NCBI GenBank assembly: GCA_020086605.1
Contig: JACBWW010000047.1
Span: forward strand, 539,995 to 603,994
Source: Lanius collurio
Lineage: Eukaryota > Chordata > Aves > Passeriformes > Laniidae
Reading direction: 5' to 3'
Length of the DNA: 64,000 nucleotides
Shown here: positions 1-63,876 of the stretch, in pieces
How the letters are laid out: each line of letters begins with the position of its first letter
Numbering within the stretch: the first letter of the stretch is position 1
The notes under the pieces: generated by a model
The model's input: only the letters and a program-made list of their open reading frames with translations
Database searches by the model: none
What the model was told of the DNA's origin: nothing
Program-made: the position numbers and the translations under genes

Positions 1-2373
1 GGGGGTAGGCATGGGAACGTAAGGTTTTCAGTAAGAAAAGAGAGGAGGTGCATCCGTTCGGCCTGTGGGCAGAGAGACGGGAAGGAGAGCAGCCCGTGGA
101 GCCACAAAGCCCGTGGGTCTGACGGAGAAGCCCACAGCACATCCTGCGGAAGTGAGGGCTGGAGGAGCTGCAGAGTGCATCTCTCTGCAGAGATCAGGGA
201 CACAACAGTGAGCTCACTAATAACACTGAATGCCACTTAACAGGTCTTTAAAAGACCTGTCTGACCAGAAAGACACTTGGCACTTGTTTGGGGCTTGAAG
301 CGAAGTGTGGGAGGAATAGTAAATATCCTGGAATCGGCAGGGATCCAAAAGGAACACAAAGGATCCCTCCGGAAAAACAGATCATGGTCACTGATTCATC
401 TATAGTGGTTTTCCTCTTTTACTGACAGCACCGAGAGGTTCTAAAGGTACCCTCAGCTGAAATCTCCTGAAAACTTACAGAATCTCTAAACAGCCTCTTA
501 ACTATTGGCCTTTTCCCTCTGTTTGTTTGTTTTGCTTTGGGTCAAAGTATGGACAAAAATGCAGCCACCAGAAAAAGGCAACGAAAATACACTTTAGTGT
601 TAACCCCCGAAGGAAGTTGGGGTTTTTTTGAAGGGTACCACAAAGCATGAATCCGATAACACATTACTTCATGGTTCAGAAATCGGCATCATAATATTCT
701 GTCAGCACATGACAAGTCCTCACTGCAAATCAGATGCATATGCCAAGAAATTCCTGGGCAATTATAGTGATTACTTCCGCCTTGGGAACAAAAGATGTTA
801 ATGGAAGAGCTAAAAACCACCAGTGATGTGATAATCGTAATTGATTTTCAAAGAGGCTATATTCTAAAGCAGATATAAAGAGTAGCTTCATGACTATTCA
901 TCTTTCCCAAAAGAGAAAGTACAAGTGATTGTGACTGATCTGAACAATGGATCCTTAACATGCCACCTCGTGCAGCGCAGCACAGCCAGCTTGGCTATGA
1001 GAAAAAACAGAGCCTCCATAGAAACACGGGCTATTTACAATTTCTCATCAAAAAAGTCATTTGTACGCCAACACAAACGTGCATGTTTGCAGACTGACAG
1101 GGAGATTCAATAGTCTCTCTATATTTTTCCATGAGACACGAGAAAGATTACAATTTTAAGGAGAAACAGACTAAAACCATCACTGTTCATCCTCTAGTAT
1201 CTGCTGCTACTGTGAGTAAAAGAGAATATCACATGTTAAAGACTGAATGTATTTTGAAATTACTTTGTTGGAATGAAGCCATGCCCAGCATGCTTTGGTG
1301 CATGTACCAGTGATTAAGAAATCTTAACTCTGGAAGCCAAAACTGGTTTTATTTATAGAAGACTCCCTGGTTTGCAGTTTGGAAGTAAGATGCATACATG
1401 CAGATTTCACCATTGCCTTCTTTTCAATAAAGGGAGACAGTTACATCTAAACCATATACATTCTGAAAAATATTAATAAATGTGAATACTGTATTTCACT
1501 GCTTCACAGAATGCCATAAGATCATTAAAGTCGTCAGATAGTTTCTTCACACAGATCTTACAGAGATCCTTTGTCCAACAGCAGGAAAAGCTACCACATG
1601 TTTATGAAAGCATTTAATCTGGTTCCATGAAAAAGCAAAGCCTTTTATTACTGTGGACTGGGAAATGCCCATGACAATCACAGTTCTTTTTTTGATAAAA
1701 ACTTCTTGTTGTCTGGAAGTACCCAGAGTTACTTACAACTCAAATGTCCTCTATTTATTTATACTTTGCTTCTCAAATTTGTAGAAATCCCCTTAGGCCA
1801 CTTTTGATTTGCTTATCTATTGTCTTGAGGAACCTAAGCACAGAAAGATCTATAAACTTGGCCTTCAAATGGAACTTGTCGTATTTGCAATGATTTAGTT
1901 CTGATCAGCAACTTAGAATCTGAGATACCAGTTTCATTCCATTCTGACAGGAATATTCAGACAGCTGCAGTATGCTATGTTTTGAACTCATGCTAAAGGA
2001 TAACAAGCTGTCTTTACACAAAATTGCCCCTCATTGCCACACATTACACTGCCATTTTAATGTACAGTTATTAGACCTGTGCTTTTCATTCTCCAGACAT
2101 CAGGATGCTGGCACGAGCAGTAACTCAGTTGTTTCACATCAGTGAGAAACAAGTTTGCATGGTTTTTTACAAGTCAGAACAAAATCACAACCCCTGAAGT
2201 TGTAATACACCCAGCAAAGTATCTTGTGAGCCCCAAGGCAAAGGTTCAAGTTTGACAGTCAAATCCAATTGTAGTTGTTGACTTTGCTCAAAAGTAGGTC
2301 TGAATCTTTGTCTTACCAAGGATGAGAAATGGTTTTATGAAGCCCCTGCAGAAGCTTTGCCTGAGCTACTTAC
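1..2373 (-). other. HECW2: HECW2 intron after e17 (incomplete)
   Basis: AT-rich intron sequence, with a slightly GC-richer first 150 bases. No further HECW2 exon, RNA gene or recognised repeat was found. The next exon should lie beyond the left edge. Confidence 0.8.
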
Positions 2374-51444
<49,071 letters not shown>

Positions 51445-54334
51445 TTACAGGCTTTCTGTTTCAAGAGATTACTTGTATTAAATAAAAAAAAAATAAAGAA
51501 ATCCAATTAAATTGCATAAGATAAATAGCTTCTCTTTTATGCTTGATAGATCAATTTATGCAGAGTGAGCAGACAGACACACAGCCAAAGTAAATATATG
51601 ATTTCCTGTACGAGGTGACTTGCCAAGGTACAGTATTAAATTCCAAAACTTCCCTAATCCAACAGACAGGCTATTGGGAGAATATAGCTGATTGAAACTT
51701 CAGCACAGTTACCACATCATGTTAAACATTGGTCCTGCTCTGTGATGTGAAAATCCAGCATTCATTCCCTAGCTAGGAAACGCAGAATTGTAACTACAGG
51801 GATCCAGTTAGAGGCCCAAAGTGCAAAAATGTCAGTAAGCCAGAGCTAGAAATGAGAGATTCAGCAAAATACATTCAAAGAAAACATTCAAAGCAAATAG
51901 TATCTGCAGAGCAGCTTAGGAATACCAGTATTATCCCTTCTCAAATTTAGATTTTTGTCCAAACAAACACAGGCCTTAGGGCCCTATTTATTTTCCAGCC
52001 TATATTCAGACACCCAGAACACAGTAAGAATGAAAGAAAACTGAGCAAGAAGCTGTTTGAAAGGCCACAAAGGTGAGTTATGATGACACAAACAAAGCTG
52101 ACATAAATCCAACTTAACTCTTTTGTACAGGAAGTTCTTTGGAAATATGCATTGTAACATTTCACCAGTGCATTTCTGCTGCTGTTTCTTAGCTAGATTA
52201 GACAAGAACTACACCTGTGACATTAAATCCGTCATCCTAACTCTTTCCAGTGGTACTGCATATTCTTTAATCTTACTTTAAAATAAAAAAAAAATCTCTT
52301 TTATTATATACCCTTGAGTGCATTCTTCAATTTTAAAAGGACTTCACTAAGAACCTAGTCTACTGTGGCTTTGTTCATCAAGCTCATATCCATTCGAGCA
52401 CGCTCCTTTGTACTTTGGTAGGAACAGCCACATAAGATTACAGAACTGTCACCTACATTTTGGATATCCATATACTATTTATAAAAGAATAATAAACAAT
52501 GCCGCTTTCTTACTTTTATCTTAAAAATATAAACTCACACTGAAGCTTCTCTTTCTCCTTTTCATTCTGACTGCTCATCTCAGCATACACACGGTAACCC
52601 CACTGAATCACGCTTAGTGCAGTCTGTGCATCTCATCCCACCCAACCCCGCACACAGAACATTACCAGGCACACGCTGAGCGTCTGTGGTTGCTCAAGAG
52701 AACTTACACACTGCCCAAAACCTGGAGGAGCTCTGGAAAATCAAGAGGTGGCCATGGCAAGCTACTGACACTTTTATGCCTCCAGCCATGAGCAACTTGG
52801 AGAATTTTTAGAAAGCTGCGGTGTCAACACCTCGATATCATGACAAGTCCAGAGCAGTTTCATAATTATCTCAATGACAAGGAGAAGAGACAGGAGGGTT
52901 CTCCTAACACCTGGGATCCTTAAGCTCATAATGCCCTCAGGCTTAACTTCTCCTGCAGAATCAACATGATAGGACACAAACTGCATACACCTGGAAGTCA
53001 GGCACACAGGCAATAAAATGTTAAACAGCGCATATTTATTCTTCATTACAGTAAAAAACTTTTGGAGTAACCAAAGCTGTATCTCACCCATGTTTTGTTG
53101 GGGGTTTTTATCAAAGCCATATAAGGAGGAACACTGAATGCACAGCCTGTAAATCATCTCCTGGGCCTTATAAAAAAATCTCTACGTGGTTTGCAGTGAC
53201 ACACTAACCAAAAGAATATACTGTTGATGACTTTATTTATTGTTTTATTGTCCCTTACTATCCTAAGGTCCTGCTATTTTCTTCCTGACAGAATACTGGG
53301 AAGCCATGAGACACATCTTACTTATACTAGTGACTGTTCTGGTCCACCACACAAACTTGGTTACCAAAACATCACTACCAAAAGCAAGCAGATTCTTTAA
53401 AAATTCCAGTTATCTAAAACACAGAGTTTTAAACTATTCAGCATTTTCATTTCATCTAGGTAAATGAAAATGTATTCCTGACAGTAAACATCTCACCTAA
53501 CATGCTCTAGGTTCTGAATTTCTGCATTTAATCAATTGGAGAAGAGTTTGTTTGTGATTCTAAGCAGAAGGATGGATATTTGGCATATTATAACCATAAG
53601 CATGAGGTTTTTTTATTCTTATCTTCTTCAACAAATGAACAAAGCCTGAAACAATGAAATATGCCTTTATTAGTGAGATTTCCAACAAGGCACAAGCAAT
53701 TGTTCTTAGTTTTTTTTAATCAGTCACAAAGCAAAGTCAATGGCAATTTTTACAGGGATATTAGTGAGCTTCAGAAAAGGTCCCCCATGAGTCTTGAATT
53801 TTGGGCTGGTAGTTACAAGAATGCAGAACACTTTCTTTGACTTTATTTCATAAAATTCCACATTTACAGAAGTGCCTGGATTTTCAGCCCTTTCATGAAG
53901 CAATGGACTCCTTTGCAGCAATGAAGACTAAATCATTGATACTCTGCCCACGGGCACGCTGCCACTGCAACAGAAGGTGGTGGAGACAGAGGGATGGGGA
54001 ATGCTAACAGACCACTGCCTGTTCAGCAATTGACTCAAATTACAGAATTTATATTTGGTCAGCTTTGACTTTCTTCTGAAACAGATGGGTTTTTTCTACT
54101 TTTATGATGTTATTCACAGGGGGGGGAAATAACATTACTAATGCATATGGAAAATTAACTTCAAACATCAGTTCATGGATTTTGAAACGAGAAACTGAAC
54201 AGGAAAAAAATGCATAGCATGAAAACATGGAACTACACCATACTGCCAAAAATACTTACAAAAAAAAAGAAGCATTTAGGAGCACAAAGAGCAACATCAG
54301 AACTATCACTGCCTCATTTCCTCTCTTCCCCCAA

Positions 54335-54400
54335 ACATACATAGTATGTATGTGTGTATACATGCACACACACACACTCTCCCTCTCTCCATATATATAT
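54335..54400 (+). repeat. Compound dinucleotide microsatellite
   Basis: Successive TATG/TG, CA, CT and TA dinucleotide runs over about 65 bases, a typical compound microsatellite likely to vary in length between individuals. Confidence 0.88.
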
Positions 54401-57059
54401 CCCATGGGGAATTTCAATCCTAAGTAGTTCTATTCTTCTTTTAGCACATAATTGTTGCTGTTTGTGAAACTGGCAACTGTTCCAGAATCTGGGCCAAAGA
54501 GTAGATATAAATATCCCTTCCCAGAACATAAAATATGCAACAAAATACTGTCTTATTGCATCAGTATCTTCTCCAGTGAGACTACACTTCTGAAAGAAAT
54601 AAAACAATGCAAGATGCACAGTTTCTCTCTATCTTCAGTAATTCTTAGACATAAAATACTACATAACATAACTTCTCAGAGCTGCAACCCCTGTACAAAT
54701 CAGAGTATGTGAGATAATGCTGCACAACAAAAAGTGCGTAATAATAAATATATCACTGTGTGGAACTTCACTCTGAGTAATGCTCCTTGAAACCACTGTA
54801 AAGCAAATACATTCTGAGTAACTATGTCTTCTTTATTTAACCACTAAACAATCAGCCAAACCTGGCATTAAGAAAAGTTGCACTGGCACACTGTTGGCTC
54901 TACCTCAACTCGTCCTCTAGGACCTCCAGGTCTTTTTCTGCAAAGCTGATTTGCAGATGGTCAGCCACCAGCCCATCCCAATGTCAGGAGTTACTCCTGT
55001 TTGCCCACATCCCCAGCCTGTCTGGCTGCACAATCATGTGTTTTATCATCTGCTACTCTCAGTTTTGCATGAGGATGTTACAGTGTTGGAAGCCATGCTA
55101 AGCCAGTGTCTGACATCAGGGGTCAAGAGGCTTCTCAGGAGTTCGCATTTTGTTCTTGGTGTCTTTTATCTTTCACTGTTTCTGTCTTAGGATAAAAGGA
55201 TAAACTACCTGAAATCCATCACCTCACAGAGTCATCTTGCACAGCTTAAAAAATAAATAAGATAGAGTCTTTTATAAGACAGATAAAGAGGAATTGCCAC
55301 CAATTAATTATCTGAAACAAGCCTTACGGTCCCAGTGCACAGATCAGTCACAGGAAAACCAACACTCATCTTCTGGTCCCAGTTTCTGTGGTCAGTAGTG
55401 TTAAGGTTTGTGATAAAAATCAATACAAATGATTTTTATTTTTAAAATACCAAAACATTATAGAAGTCAAAAATTCCTGCTGTGGAAATATCACTGATTT
55501 AAATTTTATCTTGTGCAATAAGCAAAGGTCGCTACAGCAATCTAAGAGGTTCAAACTTTTGCATTCTGCTGGTTGTCAGCTTTAGTTATGCACAACTTAA
55601 CAATTTTCATCTTTCACTACCGTATATGGCTACACTAACTCACAGCTCTTGAAAAATCCACACAGCTTAGCTCAGAAAAGATCAATCACTTTGGTAACTC
55701 CATTGTATCCCTGCATAATTCTCTTATCCTCATTTGGGATTTACATCCCAATCTCTAATTTTTCATCCCTTTCTGGAAGATGCTTTACGCAAAATCTTCT
55801 GAATGGTTTGTATTCTTCAGTTTAGGATTTAAATTAAGTTCATACCATCAGAATATTTCACATTTTAGGTTAATTTCAATAAATTTTGAGCACTGAAGAC
55901 AGCGTGTGCAATGCATTCAGTTATTAAGAGGAGTGTTGGTACTAAGCTTTTACAGCATCACTCTGATTTATTTCTCTTGCCAGGTGTTCAATTACAGTGT
56001 GGAACAGTGGAGCTGGAGGCTGGTGAATGGCAAGGCTACTTCTATTTTTGTCTCAGGCTGAGATCTGAGGATCTGCCATCAGTTCCTCTCATAAACGTAC
56101 TACCAAGAAGGGTCACTCCCTCACCTATTTCACTCCATCATTTTACTTAGTCTTTCAAAGTAACAGGTTTGTGGTCAGTCTGCATTAGAGAATACTTCTG
56201 AAGTTAATTCTGAACCAACCCTCTAAGATGGCATTTCCATTGTAAAACAAAAAACTAATTTACATCCATTTTACTGCATTACTTCCAAAAACACTAACAC
56301 TAACTTTTATGCAGTATTTTCCCTTTGGTAACTTCTAATAGTTTTAATTCTAAAAATACAAGGAAAAAAAAAACCATAAAAATCCACGGGTGATTGTTAA
56401 AGAAGTAGCACAGTGTTTATTGATCTGATGAACTAAATATATTTCTTCCTGATATCCAAAATATGCTTAAAAGCAATTGAAAACTGTATCAGGACACATT
56501 CTAAGGAGAAGATAAATTTTATCACCTGAGGCCTCACTCCTTTTCCTAGAAAGACAGTAAGTAAATTAACAGGTTCAAGGCAGAGTTTCTACTGCAAACA
56601 ATTAATATAATAAAGCACATTTTGTCAATCCATTTAAAATACACTATGTATCAGTTAGTACCATATACACAAATATTAGCCCACTAAGCCAGAGCTTGTT
56701 TCTCTGATTTTCAGAATTCCCCGTCTCAGCCTGCGAGCACAGGTTATCTGGCAGAACCAAAATATTTCTCATGAAAGATAGCACTATTGCTGAAATTAAA
56801 GACCTACACTTAGTTGTACCTTCTAGCTTACCTGGCCATTCCAAAAGATGCCTGTGGATCCGAAACTGCATTCCTCCATCAGAGCCCAATTAACAAACTG
56901 AAGAATAAAAACCAGTAATGTTTTACAGGACGGATATTGAAAACATCATCCTTGTTCCCAATCACAACCAGTGTTTTCTACAGAAGTTGCCTTCTGGACC
57001 CAGTCCTTGCAGCTCAAGTTTGGACCATTTAGCTCTGGGTTAGCACTGTTGCATAATCT

Positions 57060-57560
57060 CAGCTCCACGAGGCACGGCTGTCCTCTCCCTTCCTCCTGTC
57101 ACTTGAAGGAAAGGCTTTCAGGAGGATGTTCTCAAACTCTGCGGCAGTTTTGAGCAGTTGCACACCATCGTCTGCCTCTTCTCCTTTATTCAAGGGTTTA
57201 TCTGCGTTCAAGCAGCCCGTGCTAAAACACAGAAGGTATTACGTCCTTCAAGCTCAGCTATTTGCAGCCACTCCCCTCCGAAGGGTACAGGATGCCGAAG
57301 CCCCATCCTCCCTCCACTTCCTTCCTCGCCTTGTCCATGGGAGGATTCCTCAGCATGGCCACGGCCCCGCAGCACGGGCGGGCTGATGGAAACAGGAGGA
57401 TCGTTAAATCCTAAAATGACGGCAAGGCAGCCACAGCAACGAGCACAGCAGGAGCTCACTGGGACTGCTGGCTTTGTTTACACAGTGTTTCGCTCTCCCG
57501 CATGACTTCCCCACAAATCCAGTTATTCCAGGGAAGAGGGAAGTGCTCCATGACGGCTGG
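57060..57560. promoter_or_regulatory. CpG-enriched intronic block, possible regulatory element
   Basis: By eye this 500-base stretch has around twenty CpG dinucleotides, against very few per 500 bases in the rest of the intron, and a higher GC content. It lies about 5.7 kb upstream of e1. No TATA box or splice-linked first exon could be assigned. It might be an enhancer, an alternative promoter, or an old GC-rich repeat. Confidence 0.25.
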
Positions 57561-60500
57561 CTGGGATGGAGCTGCCTTAAACCCAGGATAACTCTGCACA
57601 GGGCACTCCTGGGCAGGAGGATAAGCAGGTGGCAGAGAGCTTCCATTACTGCCTCTCCTCTTCCAGGGTGGTAAATGCCACCTCAGGGCAGGGGCTTGGA
57701 TAAGACTCTCTTCCCCCAGATGCTCTGACTCCTCAATGGTCTCCTGGTGGAACTACAACTGCAGCTGACCTAAAACTCCTTCAACCAGGGACAAGGACCC
57801 AAAGCAGTTCCAGTACTTTGAGGAAAAAAAGGGGTACCTAAAGGAATCTGCAGTCTGGTCTGTGGTCTGAGATCAAACCTTTCATAGCACACACTTCATG
57901 AAATTGCACACTTGTGGAGCTGCAGGTTCAGGCTCTCAAAGCAAATCTTGGTTTTCCTATTAATACTCAGAATAAAAAAAAAACCAACACAAAAATAAAA
58001 AAAACCCTTCCACCTCTTACAGGGGTATCTGTTCTTACTTAGCTTGAAGATTTTTCAAAAAACACTTCAAGTCAAAGAAAATAGGATGGATTCTTTGCTA
58101 ATGAAGAGATGAAAGCTAATTTATTGCTTTGTGCTTGCATGAGCACCTCTAGGAATTATATCTTCAAAGGACAGAAGGCAAAAGCACATCACAACTGGAA
58201 TACTGTAAGAGAAATCTAACACACTGCTGCATACTAAATGGCTGGAAACATTTCTCCCTCAAATACCAACAGAGCAACCCCCAAAAAAGTGGAGAACAAA
58301 ATTCTTGGACAGTCTTAAAGGCTCCCTAAGCAGCTATAAGATCCTACTATCACAGTTCTCTTTACTCTTTAGGACAATTTGGAAAAAACTTGGAAAGTAA
58401 TGGAAATACAAGACACAAATCTTAGGTTGAGAAAAACAAGAGCAGAAAACAGGCAGAAAAAGGTACCACAGATGTTCTTAAAGCCTTATACAGGAGAGAA
58501 GCTGCTGTTGTAGCTCTTCCTGAAGGTAATAATGCACTACCAAAGGGTTCCAGGCAACACTTTGAACTCCAGCTGGACACAAATTTTGGCCTTCTGGTGT
58601 CACAGTCCTGCTGTATTAGCAGTGAAGGATCATCATCATCTATAATCACATAATTATTATCAGGTCTATGGTCAAAAAAGCAAAGAGGTGTTTGTTGCTC
58701 ACTGCACAGCAACAATTTTTCCTGTTGCACAACCAAATTTAAGGTTCATGTACCTCCACTGATTGTCCCTGAGCTGTGGGCTAAAAGCAGAAAGGCTCCC
58801 CTCTCATTCCCTCGTGCACCCTGTGACCCACTACATACATTAATATGTTGCTGACTTCTGTTGCACTCTATTGCTTTACACAGCAAGAACCATTAATAAT
58901 TTTTCTAGTTGTGAGTGACAGGATGGTCAGGAATAACACCAACTTCTCTAACACTTCACTCTTACTTCAGCTACAGAAGCAGAACATAGAAACCATACCA
59001 TACACCCCATCCAAACACTAAACCATGAAACCTTTTTCCTATTGAAACCTTAATAGAGTGGGAAAATCCTTGCTCTCATTTACATACACGCTGACCATTT
59101 CCTTCTTTTCCAAGAATTATACCAGTACATTTTGTTTCCTCCTTTATGTACACTAACACTTCAGCATGGGGATCAGAGCATCTCCATATGCCTTCACAAA
59201 AAGTGACATTTCAAGGCACAGCAGCAGCTCAAAGGATTAGTTAACTAGAATGCAAGACACAAAGATACTGAAAAAAAAAATACAAGTCATTTTTTCAGAC
59301 ATATGACAGTACAATGGCAGGAATAAAGTGGAATTCCACTCCTCTGTATTCCAAGTAAAGGCATCATTGAAATTCAAAGCATTCAAAGACAAAAATAAAT
59401 CCTTTCACCCATCTCACTGGCAGAAATTCAAAAGCGTAACAAGAGGAAGGAAATGACCTCAAGCTTAACCTCTTTCCTGAAAATCTTATTAATCCTTCTT
59501 CATAAACGATGTGCACTTCATTCCCATCTCCAGGTTTCACACAAGTGCCAGCTCCACGGCACAAGTGCCCTGTGCATTGGGAGCCATCTGGCAGCTGACC
59601 TGGCTCACCTGGAAACCACATCCTGCACAATGCACAGACACAACGATGCTTGGCTGTTCCTGCACTGCACTACCACAGACTGGCTACTACGAGAAAGGCA
59701 TAAATGTTGGACAAAAAATTAAGCTAGAGAATGACACTGAATAAACTCTGACAGATGGTACTGCACACCCTTAGACATAAAGACTCAATGACATTGCAGA
59801 AGACTCCCAACATCTTCACAAAATGCTAATAACTACCTACTATTTAATTCTTGAGGTCTAGCTAGCTGTATGTGGGGGGACCTTCCACCTCTTCCTGAAG
59901 GAAGCAGCAGACAGCTGAGGCAAAAGCTGAACTCACTGTCATCTCAGCTGCAGAAAGTTTGGAGTAAGTGATGTCTGCAGAAGATGGAGACTGCCAAAAG
60001 CAGTGGCCACCAGGCAGGGAACAGTTCGGAAATTCAAATTTAGGCCACCAATGGCTATAAGTAGAGCTATACCTACATTCTAAGGTACTACAATAACTTA
60101 GCGGGTGATTGCATTATAAAGATAGAGGACATGAGGACAGCAAAGATGTATACTGAGGATAAGAGAAGCCTGTCTCTCTCCTTAGCATCATTTCCCTTTC
60201 TTTTTTAAGCACTTCACTGCATCTCACATCTTGTTAAAACTCAGATAAACTCATCTTCACAACCATAATTCCTTCTCAATACGCTCCTCACTGTTACATC
60301 CAATTCCCCACCGTATCCTCAAACACATCCCAACACTCCCACATTTCCCATATCCTAAAGGTGTTTCTCCTGCTTTTAACCGTACCAAATCCAAGGGGAA
60401 AAAAAAACAAAACCCAACTCCACACAACAAACCCTGTGTGCATCAGTATCCTAAAATCCTGTTATTCTGGGATAGGACTGTTTAGAATATCTAGAAACAC

Positions 60501-63492
60501 AAGCCATTTTTTCCTAATTAACATTAGAAGGTTATTGTGGGGGTAAATGCTGTCAGAGCTAGATTAAAGAAGAAAAAAGAAAAAAAAAAACAATCTGTAT
60601 CTCAGCTTTTCTATGCCATATTAAATCTGCCAGTCTAAGTTTATTGTGGAATGTTTTTCATCATTTTCCTCCTCAACCATAGCCTTATATGGTGTCAGAT
60701 AAGCACTTGTTTGCTGGCAGCAGATGAGCTGCTGAGCTTGCTTTAGCCGCATGCAGAAGAGGATTGCAGCTTCCAAGGATAAAGGGCATACACTTTTATC
60801 TGTGACCACATTCCCATCACAAATATTTGCCAGAAAAACTCAAAAGTATAAGAAAGTATTCCTGCTGTGGAAGACATGACACCAGCAAAGCTGTGCTCTT
60901 GTCTACACAGCCTATTCTGCCCCTGGGAAATTCTGTTGGTAAATAAACATTACCAACAAAATCACAATTTTGCTACTAGCACAGCTGCACTTACAGAGAG
61001 GGCTTTCTCTGGTGTGGCTGTCTTGATATACATCACATGTAATCCCACAGGCAGCAGAAAGAGTGAGGGTCATTTATTCTGTGGCCTTCATGCTGGTTTC
61101 TTTATTAACCAGCAAACACCTGATCATGTATGCAGACATCCAATGCAGAAAGGTCCCAGAGAAACTGGCAGTTTTGCTTGGTTTTTGTTTTTTTTCTGGT
61201 CAAGTGGAAACAGTGGAAACACTTCAGGAAAGGCCATGTGGTTATGGCCACCCCTCTTCCCTCCTCAGCCTCCAAACGTGCTTGGAGCAATTCCTGCTCT
61301 GCAATCAGAACATTATTCCCATTCAGTCTGCTGCTGCTCTCTGGCAATGGTCACATTTTCATCTTCTGAGAGTGGGAATATTCAGGAGAGGTGATATTTG
61401 GATAACACTGAGTGGCCTGTAATACACAGTAGATTATACTGAATGATGTAATGATCTCTTCTGGGTTTAATTTCAGTAAAATATGGGCTCATTTGACAGC
61501 CATTATTAGCTCATAAACTAACCTTAAGTGCACTTTATTTCACATGTAGATCTTCTGTAAATGACTAAAGCCTCAAAAAGAGGCTTTTCTTGTGGAACTG
61601 TCAGCAAACACAATTGCCATAACTAAGAGGACTTAAAATAGAGTTGATGACTGTGTTCTATTTTTACTTTTTTGTTGTTGTTCGAAATCTAAAAACTAAA
61701 CACCATTTTGAATCATTATGAAATGCACATCTGCCCTTTAAACACCATACTTGTCCCTGCAATGCACATGTAGGAAAAGCACAACAGGCTAGAAGAGATT
61801 TCAAAAATATAGGCATGTTATTTTAAATCTGTATTTTGAAACAGTTGCCAAGTGTCATTTTTTCTGTTTATATTTATGAAATTTTAAAATCAGATAGGAA
61901 ACAAGTACTTGGCAAGTGTCTGTTAATGAAACATTTGGCTTGAGTACTCACCTTTACTTCCAGACAGCATTTTGCAATATGCCTCATGTTGGCTACCCAT
62001 GAAACAGAGTAAAATTCATTACAAGCATATTTGCTATTCTTGATCTGTAGGTTTGTGCAGAACACTTTCTAGTTTCCTGCTTTCCTTTTTTGCTCATCCT
62101 TCTGCTACGTTTTCATTTTTCCTCCAGCTTATTATACAGAAGAAACTACCCTATTTTATACAGGGTTTACAGTTGCAATGGTACATTCTCAGCTGAAACC
62201 CAGCCAGTGGTAAGATGGGCTCCCTAAGAAGTAGCTAAGGGAAGAGGGAAGTACCAAACCTGTTACTACTTGTCTAATAAACTACTAAACTTCTTGCCCT
62301 AATTAACAGGAGCTTCCAGGCCTAGTTAGTACCAGCCATCCTATTTCCCTTGCCCTACAACTTAACAATGATACATGAGTACTTTGTAAATTTGCATAAA
62401 TTTTGCAAACACTTTTTGACAAGTATCATGCTTATTTACCCTTTTCATCTTCTGGTCCTGAAAATGAGGTGATGATAAATTGTAAGCATATATAATTTAG
62501 GTTACACTGCCTTTAGGTTGATAAATTTATCCATTAAAAAAAAATTCACCTGACAGATGATCCTCAAAATTGGTGAAAAGCCAGAACTAGTTACACATCA
62601 CAGCAATAATTTTAAAACCTCATTCTAGCTCACTCAAGTGACACAAATCCCTCCATTTCTTCAATTATCTTCTACAAAAACTGACCTGAATTCACTGGTG
62701 CATTATCCACCTGATATGCTCTTTTCCCATTCATAGTCTAACAGACCTATTACTGGCAGAAATATTTACATTTTACAAATGCTAGAAAATATTGATACAG
62801 CTCAAAGGATGAGCTCAGTCACTTCAGATCAGTCACTTCTTTAAGCCCAACATCTTGACCAACAAGACCTTCCAGGTGCTTCAGAGACACAGACAAACAC
62901 CAACCAACCATAATCAGCTATACCCCAAAAGTAATTTCATCACCTTTGCCTATCAAAATAAAGGAAGCCATAAGCACAAAAGCAATGTCATTCAGCAAAG
63001 GCTCACATTTCTAATGCTCCAATGATGTCACAACTTTCAATGAAAAAGCCACTGGCCCAAATACATTCATTAGGCATATATAATAATTCTGAATAAATTG
63101 CAGAGAAAATCTTAACATATATATGCAACTAAAAGGCTAAGTTCAGTAAATATACTTCTTTTCTAGAACTAAACAAAAAACATGCAACTCCGAAGACAGC
63201 ACAAGAGATTAAAGGTATGTATTTCTTCTCAAATCCCTGGAAGTGCATAAAGTATCCTAATGAGCTGAAATCTCATTTGTGGGAAGCTCTCAGATGTGTG
63301 ATGAGAAGGAGGCGCTCCCTTGCCAGATGGCTTGTTCTGCTTATGGCCACGAAGGAGAAAGACTGTAACCATGAAAGCAAAATTAAGTGTTTTAACTGCC
63401 CACACATGTACACCCTCCAGCACTTCTAACAAGTAGATTTTGCCAGTGAAAGTTTCTATCAGAATTACTGAAAGTTTTCCATAAGACATATT

Positions 63493-63509
63493 AAAAAAAA
63501 AAAAAAAAA
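63493..63509 (+). repeat. A(17) homopolymer
   Basis: A run of 17 A. No retroelement body was recognised next to it. Confidence 0.9.
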
Positions 63510-63861
63510 GTAATTGATCATTAGCAAGGGTGTTAAACGTCGAGCACAAACCATTTTGAATTACAGAGCCAGCATCACCCAAAAAGCTGACCCAGCCTCT
63601 GCACACAGCAATCCACCAGCTGCTTTTATGAGCAGCTAGTTGGGTGTTAGCATTTGATACTAAGTTAGCTTTTGATACTAAGTCCCACCTTAAGCTTTCC
63701 CCACAGTTCTCTTTTCTTTCCTGGAATCAACCAGCAAAGAGCAAAGTATAAGGCAAACACCCTCCCCAGGAGTCCTGTGGAGGTTCATTTACCCTCAATA
63801 ACTTTTGCATTTTCAGCCCTTGTTTTACTTGGTGTTTACTTGGACTTAATTTCTTTTTTTG

Positions 63862-63876
63862 GTGTGTGTGTGTGTG
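63862..63876 (+). repeat. Short TG dinucleotide repeat
   Basis: Seven TG units following a T-rich stretch. Confidence 0.85.

Noticed and set aside
1..2373. Search for the start of the HECT-domain exons
   Set aside because: No segment resembling the TQRANARAP or RNFYRKLE region was found on either strand, so these exons are taken to lie outside the window.
60867..61394. 175-codon open frame on the + strand in the upstream intron
   Set aside because: No domain, signal or homologue was recognised, and overlapping frames of similar quality exist on both strands; likely chance.
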